From Rhodothermales bacterium (GTDB lineage: Bacteria; Bacteroidota; Rhodothermia; Rhodothermales; VXPQ01), in contig OX638293.1 of NCBI GenBank assembly GCA_951812335.1, forward strand, positions 2,056,731 to 2,120,730: a DNA stretch of 64,000 nucleotides, given 5' to 3'. Numbering within the stretch: the first letter of the stretch is position 1; every line of letters starts with the position of its first letter. Below, one piece after another: positions 18,873 to 27,228 of the stretch. Below the pieces are notes generated by a model. That model was not told the origin of the DNA, searched no databases, and worked only from the letters and a program-made list of their open reading frames with translations. The position numbers and the translations under genes are program-made.

Positions 18873-19995
18873 CTATGCGTCTGTCCGTTGCATCAAAAAC
18901 GCCTTAATAAACGGTTCGATATCCCCATTCATGACCGCCTGTACATCCGTCACCTTAATATCCGTACGGTGATCGTTGACCATCGTGTAGGGCTGAAATA
19001 CGTACGATCGGATCTGACTGCCCCATTCGATCTTCTTTTTCGAACCCTCTAGCCGGTTCTTTTCCGCTTCCTTGATGTCCTGCTCCAGTCTATAAATACG
19101 ACTTTTGAGCATCGTCTCGGCGCGATCCCGATTCTGAAGCTGGCTGCGCTCCTCGGTACATTCTGCGACGACGCGCGTAGCTTCGCCGTTCGATAACTTC
19201 CCGGTCCAGATCAGCCGGACGCCGGTTTCCACCTTGTTCACGTTCTGGCCGCCCTTGCCTCCGGAGCGGAAGGTCTGAAGTTCCACATCGTCCGGATTCA
19301 GAACAATGTCTATGGTGTCGTCGATCTCCGGATACGCAAACACGCTGGCGAAAGACGTATGCCGCCTGCCGCTGGAATCGAAAGGGGATATCCGTACGAG
19401 CCGATGCACGCCCGTCTCGGACTTCAGGTAGCCATAGGCATGCGGCCCAACCACACGCAAGCCGGCGCTCTTGATCCCCGCCACGTCTCCGACCTGATGC
19501 TCGACAAGTTCGGCTTTGTATCCGCTGCTCTCGGCCCAGCGGGTATACATCCGCAAAAGCATTTCCGCCCAGTCCTGGCTTTCCGTACCTCCGGCACCGG
19601 GATGGATCGTGAGGATGGCGTGGCGCTTGTCGTCCGGCCCCCCCAGCATATTTTTGAATTCGAGCTTCTCCAGCGCTTTTTCCATGCGGACGGTTTCCGC
19701 CTGAATCTCGTCCACAAGATCGGCGCCCTCTTCTTCGGCGAGCAGAAACAGCGTTTCGATATCGTCCGCTTGTCTCGCAAGGGCCTCCCACTCGTCGAGC
19801 CACCCCTGTTCGGCCGACAACTGCATTTCGACCTTGCGCGCTTCGTCCGCATGGCTCCAGAAATCCGGCTCCATACGCTTGCCGTTCAACGCCTCGACAA
19901 TACCCCTGCGGCGATCGACGTCAAAGATAGCCTCCGAGCACCCGCACGCGCTCCAGAAGAGAATGGATATGTTCCTGGGAATATGACATGTGCAT
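18873..19995 (-). CDS. prfB: Peptide chain release factor 2, expressed by programmed +1 frameshift
   Basis: RF2 terminates translation at UAA and UGA. The main frame (18873-19889) has the SPF codon-recognition tripeptide (VHRLVRISPFDSSGRR) and the GGQ catalytic motif (GGKGGQNVNKVETGVRL). It lacks the family's N-terminus. That part is in another frame: an ATG at 19995 (or 19989) opens 22-24 codons encoding HIHSLLERVRVLGGYL. It ends at an in-frame TGA within CTTTGAC, the universal RF2 frameshift site, preceded by a GGAGG stimulator. After a +1 shift the frame joins D-V-D-R-R and the main protein. The 12-base gap to nadB suggests a two-gene operon. Confidence 0.95.
19918..19932 (-). other. Programmed +1 frameshift site of prfB
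   Basis: On the minus strand the sequence reads GGAGGCTATCTTTGACG. The slippery codon CTT occupies 19926-19924, the in-frame TGA 19923-19921 and the following C is 19920. GGAGG just upstream acts as the internal anti-Shine-Dalgarno stimulator. Scarce RF2 leaves the TGA unread and promotes the shift, so RF2 regulates its own synthesis. This follows the known E. coli mechanism. Confidence 0.93.
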
Positions 19996-19996
19996 T

Positions 19997-20019
19997 AAAA
20001 AAGCAGAACGTATGTCTGC
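19997..20019 (-). terminator. Weak intrinsic terminator upstream of prfB
   Basis: On the minus strand GCAGA pairs with TCTGC around a seven-base loop and is followed by six T residues that run into the prfB start. The stem has only five base pairs, so this is a tentative call. It could end transcripts of the upstream aminotransferase gene. The rest of the gap between 20020 and 20138 shows nothing recognisable. Confidence 0.4.
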
Positions 20020-20138
20020 GAACGATCGGGAACGATATCCGCATGACGGGTGCTCGTACGACGCTGCACGCCCATCGTTTCATGGAAGAGCCGCCAAAGG
20101 CGTTCCCAAAGGTTTGTCCTCTCTGTAGCACCGGGGCT

Positions 20139-21338
20139 TTACGCTCGGCGCCGCTCGGCAAACCGCGTAATACGCCGCACCGCCTCCTCGAGTTTATCCA
20201 TAGCCGTGGCGTACGAACAGCGTACATAACCCGCGCCGCTTGGCCCGAAGGCGTCTCCCGGAACGCATGCCACCTGCTCCTCCGTCAGCAATCGTTCCAC
20301 AAAGGCCTCGGACGACAAACCGGTGGAGGTAATATCGGGAAAACAGTAAAAGGCCCCCTCGGGCTCGAAGGTCGGCAACCCGGCGGCCCGCAAGCCGTCC
20401 ACGATAAACCGGCGGCGCTCGTCATAAGAACGGCGCATGCGCTCCACATCCTCATCGCACGTTTCAAGCGCCGCCACGGCCCCTGCCTGCCCCATCGTGG
20501 ACGAACACATCACCACATACTGGTGCATCTTGTACATGGCGTCGCTGAGGGACTCCGGAGCGCAGGCATAACCGATTCGCCAGCCGGTCATCGCATGGTT
20601 CTTCGAAAATCCTCCCGTCAGGATCGTGCGCTCGTAGAGTCCGTCCAGCGATGGCAGACTCACATGCCCCTCTTCGGCCGCCCGGCCATACACCAGCCGG
20701 TCGTATATCTCGTCGGACAGGATAACCAGGTCGTTTTCGATCGCCACGTTCGCGATGTCCTCGAGCGTTTCGCGCCGGAGCACCGCCCCGGTGGGATTGT
20801 TAGGATACCCGATAAAAAGAACCTTCGAACGAGGCGTGATCCGGGCAGCGATATCCTCCGCGGTCACTTGAAACCCGGTCTCCACCCTCGTAGGTATGTA
20901 GACGACCCTCGCGCCGGCGAATTCCGCAAGCGGCCCGTACGAAACGAAGCAGGGTTCGGGGATAAGCACCTCGTCCCCGGGATCGATCGTCGCCAGCATG
21001 GCGATCAGCATGGCTTCGCTGCCACCCACCGTGACGATGATCTGCTTCCGCGGGGAATAGGAAATGCCATAGCGTCGCTCCAGGTTTTCCGAGATCAATC
21101 GACGCAGGCGCAGCAGCCCCGCATTGGCCGTATAGCCGGTTCGCCCCTTGTGCAGAGAGGCGATGGCCGCATCGATGACAGGCTGCGGCGAAACAAAATC
21201 CGGTTCGCCGATGCCCAGGGAGATGACATCCTGCATCGTAGCGGCTATCTCAAAAAACCGACGAATGCCGCTGGGCTGCGTGTTGTTCGCCCGTTTGCTG
21301 ATGAAGCCAGTGGTATGCATCGGGATATGTTCGGACAT
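20139..21338 (-). CDS. Class I/II pyridoxal-phosphate aminotransferase
   Basis: This is an aspartate-aminotransferase-fold enzyme that moves amino groups between amino acids and 2-oxo acids. The start at 21338 (MSEHIPMHTTGF) gives 399 residues. The frame is open much further upstream, but only antisense to the aldehyde dehydrogenase gene. Motifs: ISLGIGEPDFVSPQPVIDAA near residue 38, GRTGYTANAGLLRLR, FIGYPNNPTGAVLRRETLED, VILSDEIYDRLVYG, and the PLP lysine in TGGFSKNHAMTGWRIGYA near residue 245. The C-terminal GYVRCSYATAMDKLEEAVRRI is typical. Substrate is uncertain; this subfamily includes enzymes acting on aromatic amino acids or alanine. Confidence 0.9.
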   Translation of the reverse strand: MSEHIPMHTTGFISKRANNTQPSGIRRFFEIAATMQDVISLGIGEPDFVSPQPVIDAAIASLHKGRTGYTANAGLLRLRRLISENLERRYGISYSPRKQIIVTVGGSEAMLIAMLATIDPGDEVLIPEPCFVSYGPLAEFAGARVVYIPTRVETGFQVTAEDIAARITPRSKVLFIGYPNNPTGAVLRRETLEDIANVAIENDLVILSDEIYDRLVYGRAAEEGHVSLPSLDGLYERTILTGGFSKNHAMTGWRIGYACAPESLSDAMYKMHQYVVMCSSTMGQAGAVAALETCDEDVERMRRSYDERRRFIVDGLRAAGLPTFEPEGAFYCFPDITSTGLSSEAFVERLLTEEQVACVPGDAFGPSGAGYVRCSYATAMDKLEEAVRRITRFAERRRA

Positions 21339-21403
21339 GGCGCAAAGGCGTTGAAACCGGATCCGTAGATACTGGAAGATAGTACGGAATCCGTGCAAAC
21401 TTA

Positions 21404-21424
21404 AGGATACTCTGATTAAATCCA
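21404..21424 (+). mobile_element. Solo terminal repeat, copy D
   Basis: Only the left end of the repeat family remains: AGGATACTCTGATTAAATCC, preceded by TTA as at copy C. It lies in the divergent promoter gap between the aminotransferase and the aldehyde dehydrogenase genes, 20 bases before the dehydrogenase start codon. Confidence 0.7.
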
Positions 21425-21443
21425 TGAACAAAAGAACAAGACG

Positions 21444-22934
21444 ATGCCCGACCCTTTCCGGAATTTCGTGAACGGATCCTGGCTTGACGCCGCCGACGGT
21501 GCAACGTTCGAGAAGGTCAATCCGGCTCGTACACAGGAGATTATTGGTCTTTTCCCCGAATCCGGGCAAGAGGATATCGACGCCGCGGTTATCGCCGCGC
21601 GCAAGGCCCTCCCTGCCTGGTCGGATACGCCGGCGCCGCAACGAGGAGAGATTCTCCGGCGCATCGGGGATCTGCTGACGGAACGGAAACGGGAGTTGGC
21701 TTTCGAAGAAACCCGCGAAATGGGCAAGCCCTTCGCCGAGACCTGCGGGGATGTTCAGGAGGCCATAGACACCGCATACTATGCGGCCTCGGAAACGCGG
21801 CGGCTCTTCGGACGCACGGTCCCCAGCGAACTTCCGGACAAATTCAACATGAGCATCCGGCATCCCGTGGGCGTCGTCGGCATCGTTACGGCCTGGAATT
21901 TTCCGATCGCCGTACCTACCTGGAAGATATTTCCGGCGCTGGCCTGCGGCAACACGATCGTCTTCAAACCCAGTGAAGACGCACCGCACAGCGGTATGCT
22001 GCTTACGCGCCTTTTCGCTGACGCCGGCGTGCCTGCCGGCGTGTTCAATCTGGTACAGGGAGGCGCCGCCGCCGGCGAAGCGCTCGTCAAGCACCCGGGC
22101 ATAGACGCGGTCTCGTTTACCGGCTCGAACGATGCCGGCTCGAACATCGGCGAGGTGTGCGGAAGACTGAATAAACGTCTCTCTCTCGAAATGGGAGGCA
22201 AAAATGCGCAAATCGTGATGTCGGACGCCGACCTGGATCTCGCGCTCGAGGGTGTATTGTGGGGCGCCTTCGGAACCACCGGCCAGCGCTGCACGGCAAC
22301 AAGCCGGCTTATTCTGCACGAAGCCATCCACGACGTGCTGGTCGAGCGCCTCATCGGACAGGTGCAGGAGCTCGTCCTGGGATACGGCAACGACGAGGGC
22401 ACGGACGTCGGACCGCTCATCAACGAGAAAGCTCTGGAGAAGGTAACCCGCTATGTCGAGATCGGACGCACCGAAGGCGCAACCCTCCGTATCGGTGGGC
22501 GGCAGACCACACAGGGAAGGCTTGGAGAGGGCTTCTTCTTCGAACCCACCCTGTTTACCGGCGTCACGCCGGAGATGCGTATTGCGCGCGAGGAAATCTT
22601 CGGCCCGGTGCTTTCCGTACTCAAGGCCACGTCCTACGAAGAAGCGGTACGCATGGCGAATGCTACGCGCTATGGGCTATCATCCAGTATCTATACCCGG
22701 GACGTACGCCTTGCATACCGCGCCATGAAGGATATAGAGGCCGGCATTACGTACATCAACGGACCGACCATCGGCGCCGAGGCGCACATGCCTTTCGGAG
22801 GGGTCAAGCACACCGGCAACGGCCACCGCGACGGCGGCTGGGAGGTATTCGACTTCTACACGGAAACGAAAACCGTCTACGTGGACTACAGCGGACGTTT
22901 GCAAAAAGCGCAGATGGATAATGTAGCTTCGTAG
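21444..22934 (+). CDS. NAD(P)-dependent aldehyde dehydrogenase
   Basis: This oxidises an aldehyde to the acid with NAD(P)+. The 496-residue product has the standard ALDH layout. The cofactor motif VGIVTAWNFPIAVPTWKIFP is near residue 150. FTGSNDAGSNIGEV precedes the catalytic base in LSLEMGGKNAQIVM (Glu near 249). The nucleophilic Cys is in TGQRCTATSRL (near 283). EEIFGPVLSVLKA and the terminal MPFGGVKHTGNGHRDGG are also typical. The sequence resembles the alpha-aminoadipic-semialdehyde / methylglyoxal dehydrogenase-like group, but the substrate cannot be settled. It is divergent from the aminotransferase gene, which may work in the same amino-acid route; this is only inference. Confidence 0.92.
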   Translation: MPDPFRNFVNGSWLDAADGATFEKVNPARTQEIIGLFPESGQEDIDAAVIAARKALPAWSDTPAPQRGEILRRIGDLLTERKRELAFEETREMGKPFAETCGDVQEAIDTAYYAASETRRLFGRTVPSELPDKFNMSIRHPVGVVGIVTAWNFPIAVPTWKIFPALACGNTIVFKPSEDAPHSGMLLTRLFADAGVPAGVFNLVQGGAAAGEALVKHPGIDAVSFTGSNDAGSNIGEVCGRLNKRLSLEMGGKNAQIVMSDADLDLALEGVLWGAFGTTGQRCTATSRLILHEAIHDVLVERLIGQVQELVLGYGNDEGTDVGPLINEKALEKVTRYVEIGRTEGATLRIGGRQTTQGRLGEGFFFEPTLFTGVTPEMRIAREEIFGPVLSVLKATSYEEAVRMANATRYGLSSSIYTRDVRLAYRAMKDIEAGITYINGPTIGAEAHMPFGGVKHTGNGHRDGGWEVFDFYTETKTVYVDYSGRLQKAQMDNVAS

Positions 22935-23139
22935 GGCGCCGCGCACCCCGGGTTCTCTTGCCAACCGCGATGCAGCGGGGAGATATTAACCGCTGTATGC
23001 TACCCCGCTTGTCAAGGTGGCCGGCGAGTGCAACTATCTCCTGCCCGCTTGCCTTGCTAAGGTTGAGCATTCAAGCGAAACCCTGAGCATGATTCCAGGA
23101 CCATTGTAACCGCCCGGGGGACCATATCGGGCGGCGGGC
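22935..23139. other. Gap between convergent genes with two hairpins
   Basis: This 205-base gap separates the aldehyde dehydrogenase and leucine-rich-repeat genes. AGCGGGG at 22974-22980 can pair with CCCCGCT at 23003-23009. CCGCCCG at 23110-23116 can pair with CGGGCGG at 23128-23134. Neither has a convincing T-run, so their role as terminators is uncertain. No gene is visible. Confidence 0.5.
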
Positions 23140-26121
23140 TTAGTGCAGGACTATCATGGACCGCACGTTCCGATAGCCCCCGGCCTGTATCCGGTAATGG
23201 TACAGGCCTGGGGCAAAGCCCGTCGCATCAAAAGAGACGCGGTGCTGCCCCGGGGCCATGAGGGCATCAACTAGCGTTTGCACTTGGCGTCCGAGCATGT
23301 TATAGATCGCAATTTGGACATGGACCGGTTTATTCACATCGAACGGAATATGGGTCACTCCAGTAAAGGGATTGGGATAATTGGGATGCAAGCCAAAGGC
23401 GATCGCATCGGACAACACCTCGTCAACAGCTGTGGGGCTGGCGTCTGAGGCAAGCGGGCGGCTCGTAAGGGTCAAATCCGGTAACAATGGATTGGTAACT
23501 TTGGCATGATACATCGCCCAGGGAGTGTTGATATCTATGCCGAGCTCGGCCGCCGTTGCCCCCGGAATAATCTGACCGTCCTTGTACCACTGGTACCGGT
23601 TGTCGCTGCCACCCGTGCTCAAGGCGAATATGACCTCCGTTGCGGTGCGCTGCAATCTGGTGTCAATGGAATCCTGGGGTGCGTAACCGAACGTCGGAAT
23701 ATCCGTAAGCGCAGCATTGGGTTCCAAATCCTCAAAGCTCATGCGATTATTCGAAACGTCTAGTCCAATCAATGAGGGAAGCCCGGTTAGATCCGGCATG
23801 CCGTCCAGCAGATTGTACTGCACCAACAGCCACCGAAAATTTGTCAACCGACCCAGTTCTAGCGGAATGGAGCCGGTCAACTGGTTGTTGTAAAGCCGCA
23901 AACTCCTGAGGGATGTCAGATTTCCCAGTTCTTTCGGAATAGAGCCGGTCAACTGGTTGTTGGAAAGTGACAAACTCTCGAGGGATGTCAGATTTCCCAG
24001 TTCTTTCGGAATAGAGCCGGTCAACTGGTTGTTGGAAAGAAGCAGACTCCTGAGGGACGTTAGATTTCCCAGTTCTTTCGGAATAGAGCCGGTCAACTGG
24101 TTGTTGTCAAGCCACAAACTCTCGAGGGATGTCAGATTTCCCAGTTCTTTCGGAATAGAGCCGGTCAACTGGTTGTTGTAAAGAAGCAGACTCCTGAGGG
24201 ACGTTAGATTTCCCAGTTCTTTCGGAATAGAGCCGGTCAACTGGTTGTTGTCAAGCCACAAACTCTCGAGGGATGTCAGATTTCCCAGTTCTTTCGGAAT
24301 AGAGCCGGTCAACTGGTTGTTGTCAAGAAGCAGACTCCTGAGGGACGTTAGATTTCCCAGTTCTTTCGGAATAGAGCCGGTCAACTGGTTGTTGTAAAGT
24401 GACAGACTCTCGAGGGATGTCAGATTTCCCAGTTCCGGTGGAATGCCGCTCAGCTCGTTGTCGTCCAGATACAACGTCTCAAGATTTGTCAGATTTCCCA
24501 GTTCCGGTGGAATGCCGCTCAGCTCGTTGTCGTCCAGATACAACGTCTCAAGATTTGTCAGATTTCCCAGTTCCGGTGGAATGCCGCTCAGCTCGTTGTC
24601 GTCCAGATACAACGTCTCAAGATTTGTCAGATTTCCTAGTTCTTTCGGAATAGAGCCAATCAACTGGTTGTTGGAAAGTGACAGACTCTCGAGGGATGTC
24701 AGATTTCCCAGTTCCGGTGGAATGCCGCTCAGCTCGTTGTCGTCCAGATACAACGTCTCAAGATTTGTCAGATTTCCCAGTTCCGGTGGAATGCCGCTCA
24801 GTTGATTGGCGCCCAACCGCAGATTCACGAGGGACGTTAGATTTCCCAGTTCTGGTGGAATGGGGCCGCCCAGGTTGTTTCTGTACAGCACCAGATGCCT
24901 GAGGGATGTTAGATTTTCCAGTTCGTCCGGAATGGAGCCGCTCAGCTCGTTTGCGCCCAGATACAACGTCTCAAGATTTGTCAGATTTCCCAGTTCTTTC
25001 GGAATAGAGCCGGTCAACTGGTTGTTGGAAAGTGACAGACTCCTGAGGGACGTTAGATTTCCCAGTTCTTTCGGAATAGAGCCGGTCAACTGGTTGTTGA
25101 AAAGTGACAAACTCTCGAGGGATGTCAGATTTCCCAGTTCTTTCGGAATAGAGCCGGTCAACTGGTTGTTGGAAAGAAGCAGACCCCTGAGGGACGTTAG
25201 ATTTCCCAGTTCTTTCGGAATAGAGCCGGTCAACTGGTTGTTGTAAAGCCACAAACTCTCGAGGGATGTCAGATTTCCCAGTTCTTTCGGAATAGAGCCG
25301 GTCAACTGGTTGATGGAAAGAAGCAGACTCCTGAGGGACGTTAGATTTCCCAGTTCTTTCGGAATAGAGCCGGTCAACTGGTTGTTGTAAAGCCACAAAC
25401 TCTCGAGGGATGTCAGATTTCCCAGTTCTTTCGGAATAGAGCCGGTCAACTGGTTGTTGGAAAGAAGCAGACTCCTGAGGGACGTTAGATTTCCCAGTTC
25501 CGAGGGAATGAGGCCGCTTAGGCTATTAGAAGCGAGACGAATATAGATAACGCGGCCATCGCTACTCAACGTGATCCCGGCCCAGTCCGCTACAGGCGCT
25601 TGCAGCCACCCGGTGTTATTTGTCCATTGGTCGCCACCGGCTGCCTTATAAAGCTCGACCAAGACCAGTGAGTCGGCTTCGTTCGCTGGCTGGGCATTGA
25701 ATGAAGCAAGCCCGGTGAGATCCGGCATACCGTCCAGACGATTGTGCTGCACTGTTAGCTTCTGAAGCTCTGTCGGATTTCCCGACTCCGGCGCAATGGG
25801 GCTGGTTAACTGGTTCTTCCACAGCCTCCGTTCCCGAAGACTCGTCGGATTGCCCGGCTCCGGCTCAAAGGAGTCGTCCAGGCCGTTGGTGGGGCGAATT
25901 CGGCTAACGCCGCCGCCGCTATCCAAGTCGATCCTCCGCCAGTCCGCTGCGGGCGCTTGCAGCCATCCGGTGTTACTCTTCCAGTTGTCATCACCGGTTG
26001 TCCTATAGAGCTCGATCAAGGCCAGTGAGTCGGCTTCGTTCGCTGGCTGGGCATTTGACGCCGCATGGGCGAACAGACACAGGGTCAGTGCAGCAAGGCT
26101 AAAGAGCGTTTTCATCTTCAA
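23140..26121 (-). CDS. Secreted leucine-rich-repeat protein with C-terminal sorting domain
   Basis: This 993-residue protein begins with a clear signal peptide (MKMKTLFSLAALTLCLFAHA). A cap motif follows (DSLALIELYRTTGDDNWKSN), and a second cap copy starts near residue 145 (DSLVLVELYKAAGGDQWTNN). About 25 leucine-rich repeats of 23-24 residues come next, most nearly identical, of the plant-like type NNQLTGSIPKELGNLTSL. The repeats end at LDGMPDLTGLPSLIGLDVSNN. Then come an Ig-like domain of about 90 residues and a C-terminal sorting domain (NYPNPFTGVTHIPFDVN ... YNMLGRQVQTL) as in type IX secretion cargo. It is likely surface-anchored or released and binds protein or glycan; the ligand is unknown. 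It stands alone with no operon partner. Confidence 0.9.
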   Translation of the reverse strand: MKMKTLFSLAALTLCLFAHAASNAQPANEADSLALIELYRTTGDDNWKSNTGWLQAPAADWRRIDLDSGGGVSRIRPTNGLDDSFEPEPGNPTSLRERRLWKNQLTSPIAPESGNPTELQKLTVQHNRLDGMPDLTGLASFNAQPANEADSLVLVELYKAAGGDQWTNNTGWLQAPVADWAGITLSSDGRVIYIRLASNSLSGLIPSELGNLTSLRSLLLSNNQLTGSIPKELGNLTSLESLWLYNNQLTGSIPKELGNLTSLRSLLLSINQLTGSIPKELGNLTSLESLWLYNNQLTGSIPKELGNLTSLRGLLLSNNQLTGSIPKELGNLTSLESLSLFNNQLTGSIPKELGNLTSLRSLSLSNNQLTGSIPKELGNLTNLETLYLGANELSGSIPDELENLTSLRHLVLYRNNLGGPIPPELGNLTSLVNLRLGANQLSGIPPELGNLTNLETLYLDDNELSGIPPELGNLTSLESLSLSNNQLIGSIPKELGNLTNLETLYLDDNELSGIPPELGNLTNLETLYLDDNELSGIPPELGNLTNLETLYLDDNELSGIPPELGNLTSLESLSLYNNQLTGSIPKELGNLTSLRSLLLDNNQLTGSIPKELGNLTSLESLWLDNNQLTGSIPKELGNLTSLRSLLLYNNQLTGSIPKELGNLTSLESLWLDNNQLTGSIPKELGNLTSLRSLLLSNNQLTGSIPKELGNLTSLESLSLSNNQLTGSIPKELGNLTSLRSLRLYNNQLTGSIPLELGRLTNFRWLLVQYNLLDGMPDLTGLPSLIGLDVSNNRMSFEDLEPNAALTDIPTFGYAPQDSIDTRLQRTATEVIFALSTGGSDNRYQWYKDGQIIPGATAAELGIDINTPWAMYHAKVTNPLLPDLTLTSRPLASDASPTAVDEVLSDAIAFGLHPNYPNPFTGVTHIPFDVNKPVHVQIAIYNMLGRQVQTLVDALMAPGQHRVSFDATGFAPGLYHYRIQAGGYRNVRSMIVLH
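23862..25510 (-). repeat. 72-bp tandem repeats encoding leucine-rich repeats
   Basis: The array has a 72-base period (for example the GGATGTCAGATTTCCC segment recurs at 23911 and 23983). Many units differ by only a few bases. Two unit types (GGGATGTCAG and GGGACGTTAG versions on the plus strand) often alternate, giving a 144-base superunit. A run of 69-base units (residues LYLDDNELSGIPPE) occurs between about 24430 and 24810. Such near identity predicts recombination and copy-number change. Confidence 0.95.
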
Positions 26122-26181
26122 AATCGAAAAGGGTATGCTCTACATACCAACGCAAGGATATAATAACCTCGGGGCACTTAG

Positions 26182-26221
26182 AAATGGTCCGGAAAAACTG
26201 GACAGTTTTTCCGGACCATTT
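26182..26221 (-). terminator. Perfect 18-bp hairpin between meaB and the LRR gene
   Basis: AAATGGTCCGGAAAAACT (26182-26199) and its exact complement (26204-26221) flank a four-base loop. It lies between the meaB stop and the leucine-rich-repeat gene start and can act as a terminator for the mutase-meaB operon. The perfect pairing is symmetrical, so it might work in either direction. A long perfect stem of this kind could also be a binding site or a mobile-element scar. Confidence 0.75.
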
Positions 26222-26229
26222 CTTTTCAC

Positions 26230-27228
26230 TTATTGCCTTTCGCTCCCTTCCCGGAACGCCTTCAGTAAAAGGTCCGCTGCTTCAGTAACACCTATTTCGT
26301 GCCGGGCAGCTTGCTCCTCGTACTCCGCCAGCAAACTGGAGACCCTGGGATCGGCTCGCACGGCGTCAAGCAGGTGCGCATCGAGCGTTTCGCGCAGCCA
26401 GCAGCCGATCTGCCTGCGCCGGCGCTTCTCAAGATAACCTGACGTTTTGACAAGCTGTTCGTAGTCGCCCAAGTCTTTGCTGATGATATCCAACCCGGAT
26501 TCCTCCTGTGCAGAGCAGGTATGAACAGACGGCGTCCAGTCGGATTCCCTGGCCGGAAAAAGACGGAGGGCCGCTTTCATGCGCCGGGCCTCCAGGCGTA
26601 TGGCCTTCGGGGAATGTGCGTCTTCTTTGGTAAGGATTACCATGTCCGCCTGCTCCATGACGCCGCGCTTCACGCCCTGCAGCTCGTCCCCTGAGCCCGG
26701 GAGCGTCAGGAGCATCAAGAAATCGACCATGTCGCCAACCATTGTTTCCGCCTGGCCGGAACCAACGGTCTCCACGAAAATCGTATTGTACCCGGCAGCT
26801 TCGCACAGTACGATGCTCTGGCGTGTTGCCCCCCCGACCCCTCCGGAACGCCGCTTACCCGGAGTGGGCCGTACAAAGGCATTCGGGTGCCTGGCGAGAC
26901 GTGTCATACGCGTCTTGTCTCCGAGAATACTCCCTCCGGTTCGTTCGCTTGCCGGGTCGTAGGCAAGCACCGCCACGCGCCGATTTTCGGAAGAAACCAG
27001 CCGGGTTCCGAAGGCTTCGATGAAGGTGCTTTTTCCCACACCCGGCGCCCCGGAGATCCCAACGCGGATCGCCTTCCCCGACAGAGGCAGGCAGGCATCG
27101 AGCAGGGTTTGGGCAAGCTCCCGGCGACCGGTCTGAGCGCTTTCCACGAGCGTAATGCCCCTCGCCAGCATGGCTCGATTCCCGACCCTGATGCCTTCGA
27201 ACAGTTCTTCTAAGGGCGGAAAAGTCAC
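26230..27228 (-). CDS. meaB: Methylmalonyl-CoA mutase chaperone GTPase MeaB (ArgK family)
   Basis: MeaB is a G3E GTPase that protects and reactivates methylmalonyl-CoA mutase. The 332-residue protein has the P-loop [19 protein letters not shown] near residue 55. It also has [18 protein letters not shown] (a G3E signature), [19 protein letters not shown], the switch-region [19 protein letters not shown], and [20 protein letters not shown] with TKED as the guanine-specificity motif. Its start lies within the mutase 3' end (overlap of 4 bases), so it is the second gene of the operon. Older annotations call this family ArgK; the genomic pairing here supports MeaB. Confidence 0.95.
   Translation of the reverse strand: MTFPPLEELFEGIRVGNRAMLARGITLVESAQTGRRELAQTLLDACLPLSGKAIRVGISGAPGVGKSTFIEAFGTRLVSSENRRVAVLAYDPASERTGGSILGDKTRMTRLARHPNAFVRPTPGKRRSGGVGGATRQSIVLCEAAGYNTIFVETVGSGQAETMVGDMVDFLMLLTLPGSGDELQGVKRGVMEQADMVILTKEDAHSPKAIRLEARRMKAALRLFPARESDWTPSVHTCSAQEESGLDIISKDLGDYEQLVKTSGYLEKRRRRQIGCWLRETLDAHLLDAVRADPRVSSLLAEYEEQAARHEIGVTEAADLLLKAFREGSERQ

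Noticed and set aside
21339..22331. Long open frame extending the aminotransferase gene upstream (to 22331)
   Set aside because: The extension is antisense to the aldehyde dehydrogenase, with no similarity to aminotransferases; the real start is at 21338.
23957..25246. Tandem plus-strand frames over the LRR gene, and CRISPR-like periodicity
   Set aside because: The 72-bp period encodes leucine-rich repeats on the minus strand; there are no unique spacers, so it is not a CRISPR array, and the plus-strand frames are shadows.
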